DNA of 15,483 nucleotides from Nitrososphaeraceae archaeon (GTDB lineage Archaea > Thermoproteota > Nitrososphaeria > Nitrososphaerales > Nitrososphaeraceae), in assembly GCA_029240395.1 (NCBI GenBank), contig JAREAJ010000014.1, positions 1-15,483 of the forward strand, given 5' to 3'. The notes beneath the pieces were generated by a model, which was not told the DNA's origin, did no database searches, and saw only the letters and a program-made list of their open reading frames with translations. This document shows, one piece after another, positions 14,102 through 15,483 of the stretch; the first letter of the stretch is position 1, and each line of letters starts with the position of its first letter. The position numbers and the translations under genes were made by a program.

Positions 14102-14271
14102 ACCTCATCCTCTAGAGGTTCGTGGGTTCGAATCCCACCCCCCGCATTTCACATACACATACACTCTAAAAGCCAATTTTGTTTATTGCTATAATGCGGG
14201 CACTGTGGAATTAAATTCTAGTTCTACATTCACGAGCCGGACCATTGACCGAAAAAGAAGACGAATTTTGT

Positions 14272-14283
14272 TAAGTATATATC
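14272..14283 (+). promoter_or_regulatory. TATA element of initiator tRNA-Met
   Basis: TAAGTATATATC, centred about 30 bp before the first tRNA base at 14308. It gives the initiator tRNA its own promoter, separate from tRNA-Leu. Confidence 0.55.
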
Positions 14284-14326
14284 ATGCTTCTATCCAAAAC
14301 TGTTCTTAGCGGGGTGGGGAAGCCAG

Positions 14327-14347
14327 ATCTCAGAATAGAGAGACTAG
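14327..14347 (+). other. D-loop intron of initiator tRNA-Met
   Basis: 21 nt between AAGCCAG and GTAATCCC. The boundary may slide by two bases since AG occurs at both junctions. Internal arms TCTC and GAGA can pair. The exact splice point and bulge-helix-bulge are not settled by eye. Confidence 0.75.
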
Positions 14348-14382
14348 GTAATCCCGGTGGGCTCATAACCCGCAGAGCGGTT

Positions 14383-14414
14383 TTCATTATTGCCTGAGGC
14401 AGTAATGAACGTAG
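14383..14414 (+). other. T-stem intron of initiator tRNA-Met (position 52/53)
   Basis: 32 nt forming a strong hairpin: TTCATTA pairs with TAATGAA, then TGCC with GGCA, around the loop TGA. Its removal joins GGTT to G and completes the T-stem against CAACC. Confidence 0.82.
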
Positions 14415-14535
14415 GTTCAAATCAACCCCCCGCTAAAACTATTTGCGATAGATCCACCCGTTAATGCGTTTAAATTCTAAACAATCAGAACAGGCATTTT
14501 TTTCAAGACCAAGGATTTCAGCGTGTAATCTTGTA

Positions 14536-15483
14536 CTAGTATCGGAAAAGCACCGTCGGAAAACTCTTGCAGTTGCGAGCCAAATATTTTTTCTCTAATC
14601 CGTATCGGTGCAGTGGTTTGGTTAAATGCCTATGCGCCTTTGGTGTCGGGATATAGAGTCCTGGTAATATTTTCCTAGGAACATTGACAATTTCTTTTTG
14701 CACAGTAGGCGGCTCTCTTGATTTGCAATGCTTACATTGAAATCCTTTACCCTTTCCTTCAGATTTCATTCTTTTTGAGCAGGTTTTGCACAGAGGGTTA
14801 TGAAATCCAAAAACGTTGACAAGTTCCAATATCAGAAGATATTCGACATTGAGAATTTTGGAATGCTTTGAGGACGATTTCCTTACCCCACCTCCAAGTT
14901 CAATAGTGTCTCCTTGAACAAGCAGCGAGGCCACATTGGCAAGACCTGTTGGTTCATAGACTGCAGCTGGGAAGCTCTGGCCATGATAATTTTCAACTGC
15001 AAAAAATGCATGTCCCCCTTGAACTGTCGAAGGATTCACACTTACTTTACACCTTATATATCCGGATGCGAAGGATTTCGGTTCTGACAATTTGAGTTCA
15101 TTTTGTAAATGCATGTTTGTGCCTTGATTTGAACGGTAAACCATGCAGCCTTCGGCTTTCTCCTGTATTTCCAAAGACCGCAACGAAGAGGCAACAATGT
15201 CAGCGTTTTCTCCTCTAATTCCGCAGAACACAGGGTCGACACCATGTGGCGCAATTAACACTCTACGGTTGTCGAAGTCATAATTGTTAAATGTGTATGG
15301 GAAGGTCTTCTTGCTAAGCTCTATCACCCTGTTAACATTTATCATCCTCTTGGTTCCGCAATTTTCAGGCCTCCTATAAGCAATAGCTTCAAATGTATGA
15401 TCTCCATCGAGTAAACAGCCAATGGCCGCAAGAGCTCCAACAAGACCACGACCGTTTCCTAAAGTAAAATATTCAACACCGAA
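14536..15483 (-). CDS. tiaS: tRNA(Ile2) 2-agmatinylcytidine synthetase TiaS (N-terminus outside window)
   Basis: At least 315 residues; the frame is open past 15483, so roughly the first 100-130 residues are missing. TiaS uses ATP and agmatine to change C34 of tRNA-Ile2(CAU) to agmatidine, so that it reads AUA instead of AUG. Seen in order from the window edge: GNGRGLVGALAAIGC and DGDHTFEAIAYR (conserved TiaS core), GIRGENADIV, an OB-fold-like region (about 15050-14850), and a zinc ribbon with CKTC and CKHC. Internal ATGs, including that at 15345, are not the start because homology continues upstream of them. It is convergent with the initiator tRNA-Met gene, about 100 bp away. Confidence 0.93.
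   Translation of the reverse strand, partial: FGVEYFTLGNGRGLVGALAAIGCLLDGDHTFEAIAYRRPENCGTKRMINVNRVIELSKKTFPYTFNNYDFDNRRVLIAPHGVDPVFCGIRGENADIVASSLRSLEIQEKAEGCMVYRSNQGTNMHLQNELKLSEPKSFASGYIRCKVSVNPSTVQGGHAFFAVENYHGQSFPAAVYEPTGLANVASLLVQGDTIELGGGVRKSSSKHSKILNVEYLLILELVNVFGFHNPLCKTCSKRMKSEGKGKGFQCKHCKSREPPTVQKEIVNVPRKILPGLYIPTPKAHRHLTKPLHRYGLEKKYLARNCKSFPTVLFRY

Larger units (their letters stand above)
13991..14146 (+). tRNA. tRNA-Leu(CAG) with two introns
   Basis: Class II tRNA with acceptor stem GCGGGGG/CCCCCGC and discriminator A. D-arm GCC...GGC contains the invariant GG (CCTGGTC). T-arm is GTGGG-TTCGAAT-CCCAC. The variable arm is short (CCT-CTAG-AGG). Removing 14024-14052 and 14060-14101 gives a perfect anticodon arm TGAGG-CTCAGAA-CCTCA with anticodon CAG at 14056-14058. 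The mature length is 85 nt, as expected for tRNA-Leu, and no CCA is encoded. Without removing both introns the anticodon stem cannot form. The first intron is at position 30/31, within the anticodon stem; the second is at the canonical 37/38. Confidence 0.93.
14308..14435 (+). tRNA. Initiator tRNA-Met(CAU) with two introns
   Basis: Archaeal initiator tRNA. Acceptor AGCGGGG/CCCCGCT with the initiator-type A1-U72 pair and discriminator A. Anticodon arm GTGGG-CTCATAA-CCCGC is uninterrupted, carries the three G-C pairs typical of initiators and anticodon CAU at 14364-14366. The D-arm GGG...CCC is split by about 21 nt and the T-stem by 32 nt. After their removal the D-loop is AAGCCAGGTAAT and the T-arm is GGTTG-TTCAAAT-CAACC, fully paired, with a mature length of 75 nt. 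The directly readable T-stem GTAGG does not pair with CAACC, which is the evidence for the second intron. Confidence 0.92.

Noticed and set aside
14091-14309. Plus-strand 72-residue open frame
   Set aside because: It begins inside the tRNA-Leu intron 2 and runs through the tRNA 3' half, so it is a chance frame.
14411-14427. Reading the iMet T-arm directly as GTAGG-TTCAAAT-CAACC
   Set aside because: Only the closing G-C pair next to the loop is sound; the rest mismatches. Joining GGTT (14379-14382) to G (14415) gives five perfect pairs, so an intron is the better model.
15345-15345. ATG at 15345 as the tiaS start
   Set aside because: The frame continues upstream with conserved TiaS motifs (GNGRGLVGAL) to the window edge.

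Overview
The window comes from an ammonia-oxidizing archaeon (Nitrososphaerota/Thaumarchaeota). The evidence is archaeal-type amoC and amoB, archaeal S15, Hel308, KEOPS Pcc1 and TiaS, AT-rich archaeal TATA promoters with very short or no leaders, and tRNA genes split by introns. The amo genes look most like soil-type Nitrososphaerales (group I.1b), but that finer placement is inference. I see no insertion sequence, phage gene or CRISPR array.

Region 1 (1-2316) is an ammonia monooxygenase locus. amoC (minus, its last stop base just outside the window) and amoB (plus) diverge from a 133-bp intergenic region. Two small membrane proteins on the minus strand follow (92 and 108 aa), and they are good candidates for accessory AMO subunits of the AmoX/Y/Z kind. 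Each has its own TATA element and poly-T stop.

Region 2 (2438-5906) is a tightly packed information-processing operon: rps15, a DHH-family RecJ/Cdc45-like protein whose catalytic motifs are decayed, the KEOPS subunit Pcc1, and serS. Gene ends overlap or lie within 8 bp. A perfect ATAG microsatellite supplies the serS stop codon.

Region 3 (6076-9655) holds the Hel308 helicase, a polyprenyl-phosphate HexNAc-1-phosphate transferase (first step of N-glycan assembly) and a small two-helix membrane protein.

Region 4 (9656-12433, minus strand) holds a YjbQ/UPF0047 protein, a double zinc-finger membrane protein and a large secreted acidic protein. The last carries a perfect 15-bp minisatellite that encodes Asp-Thr-Glu-Glu-Ile repeats.

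Region 5 (12822-15483) holds an ABC-transporter ATPase with no permease beside it, two tRNA genes, and the 3' two-thirds of tiaS on the minus strand. The tRNA genes are the most unusual part. tRNA-Leu(CAG) and initiator tRNA-Met(CAU) each become canonical only after two introns are removed, and three of the four introns sit at non-canonical positions (anticodon stem 30/31, D-loop, T-stem 52/53). tiaS, whose product must tell tRNA-Ile2 from the CAU-bearing methionine tRNAs, is convergent with the initiator tRNA gene.
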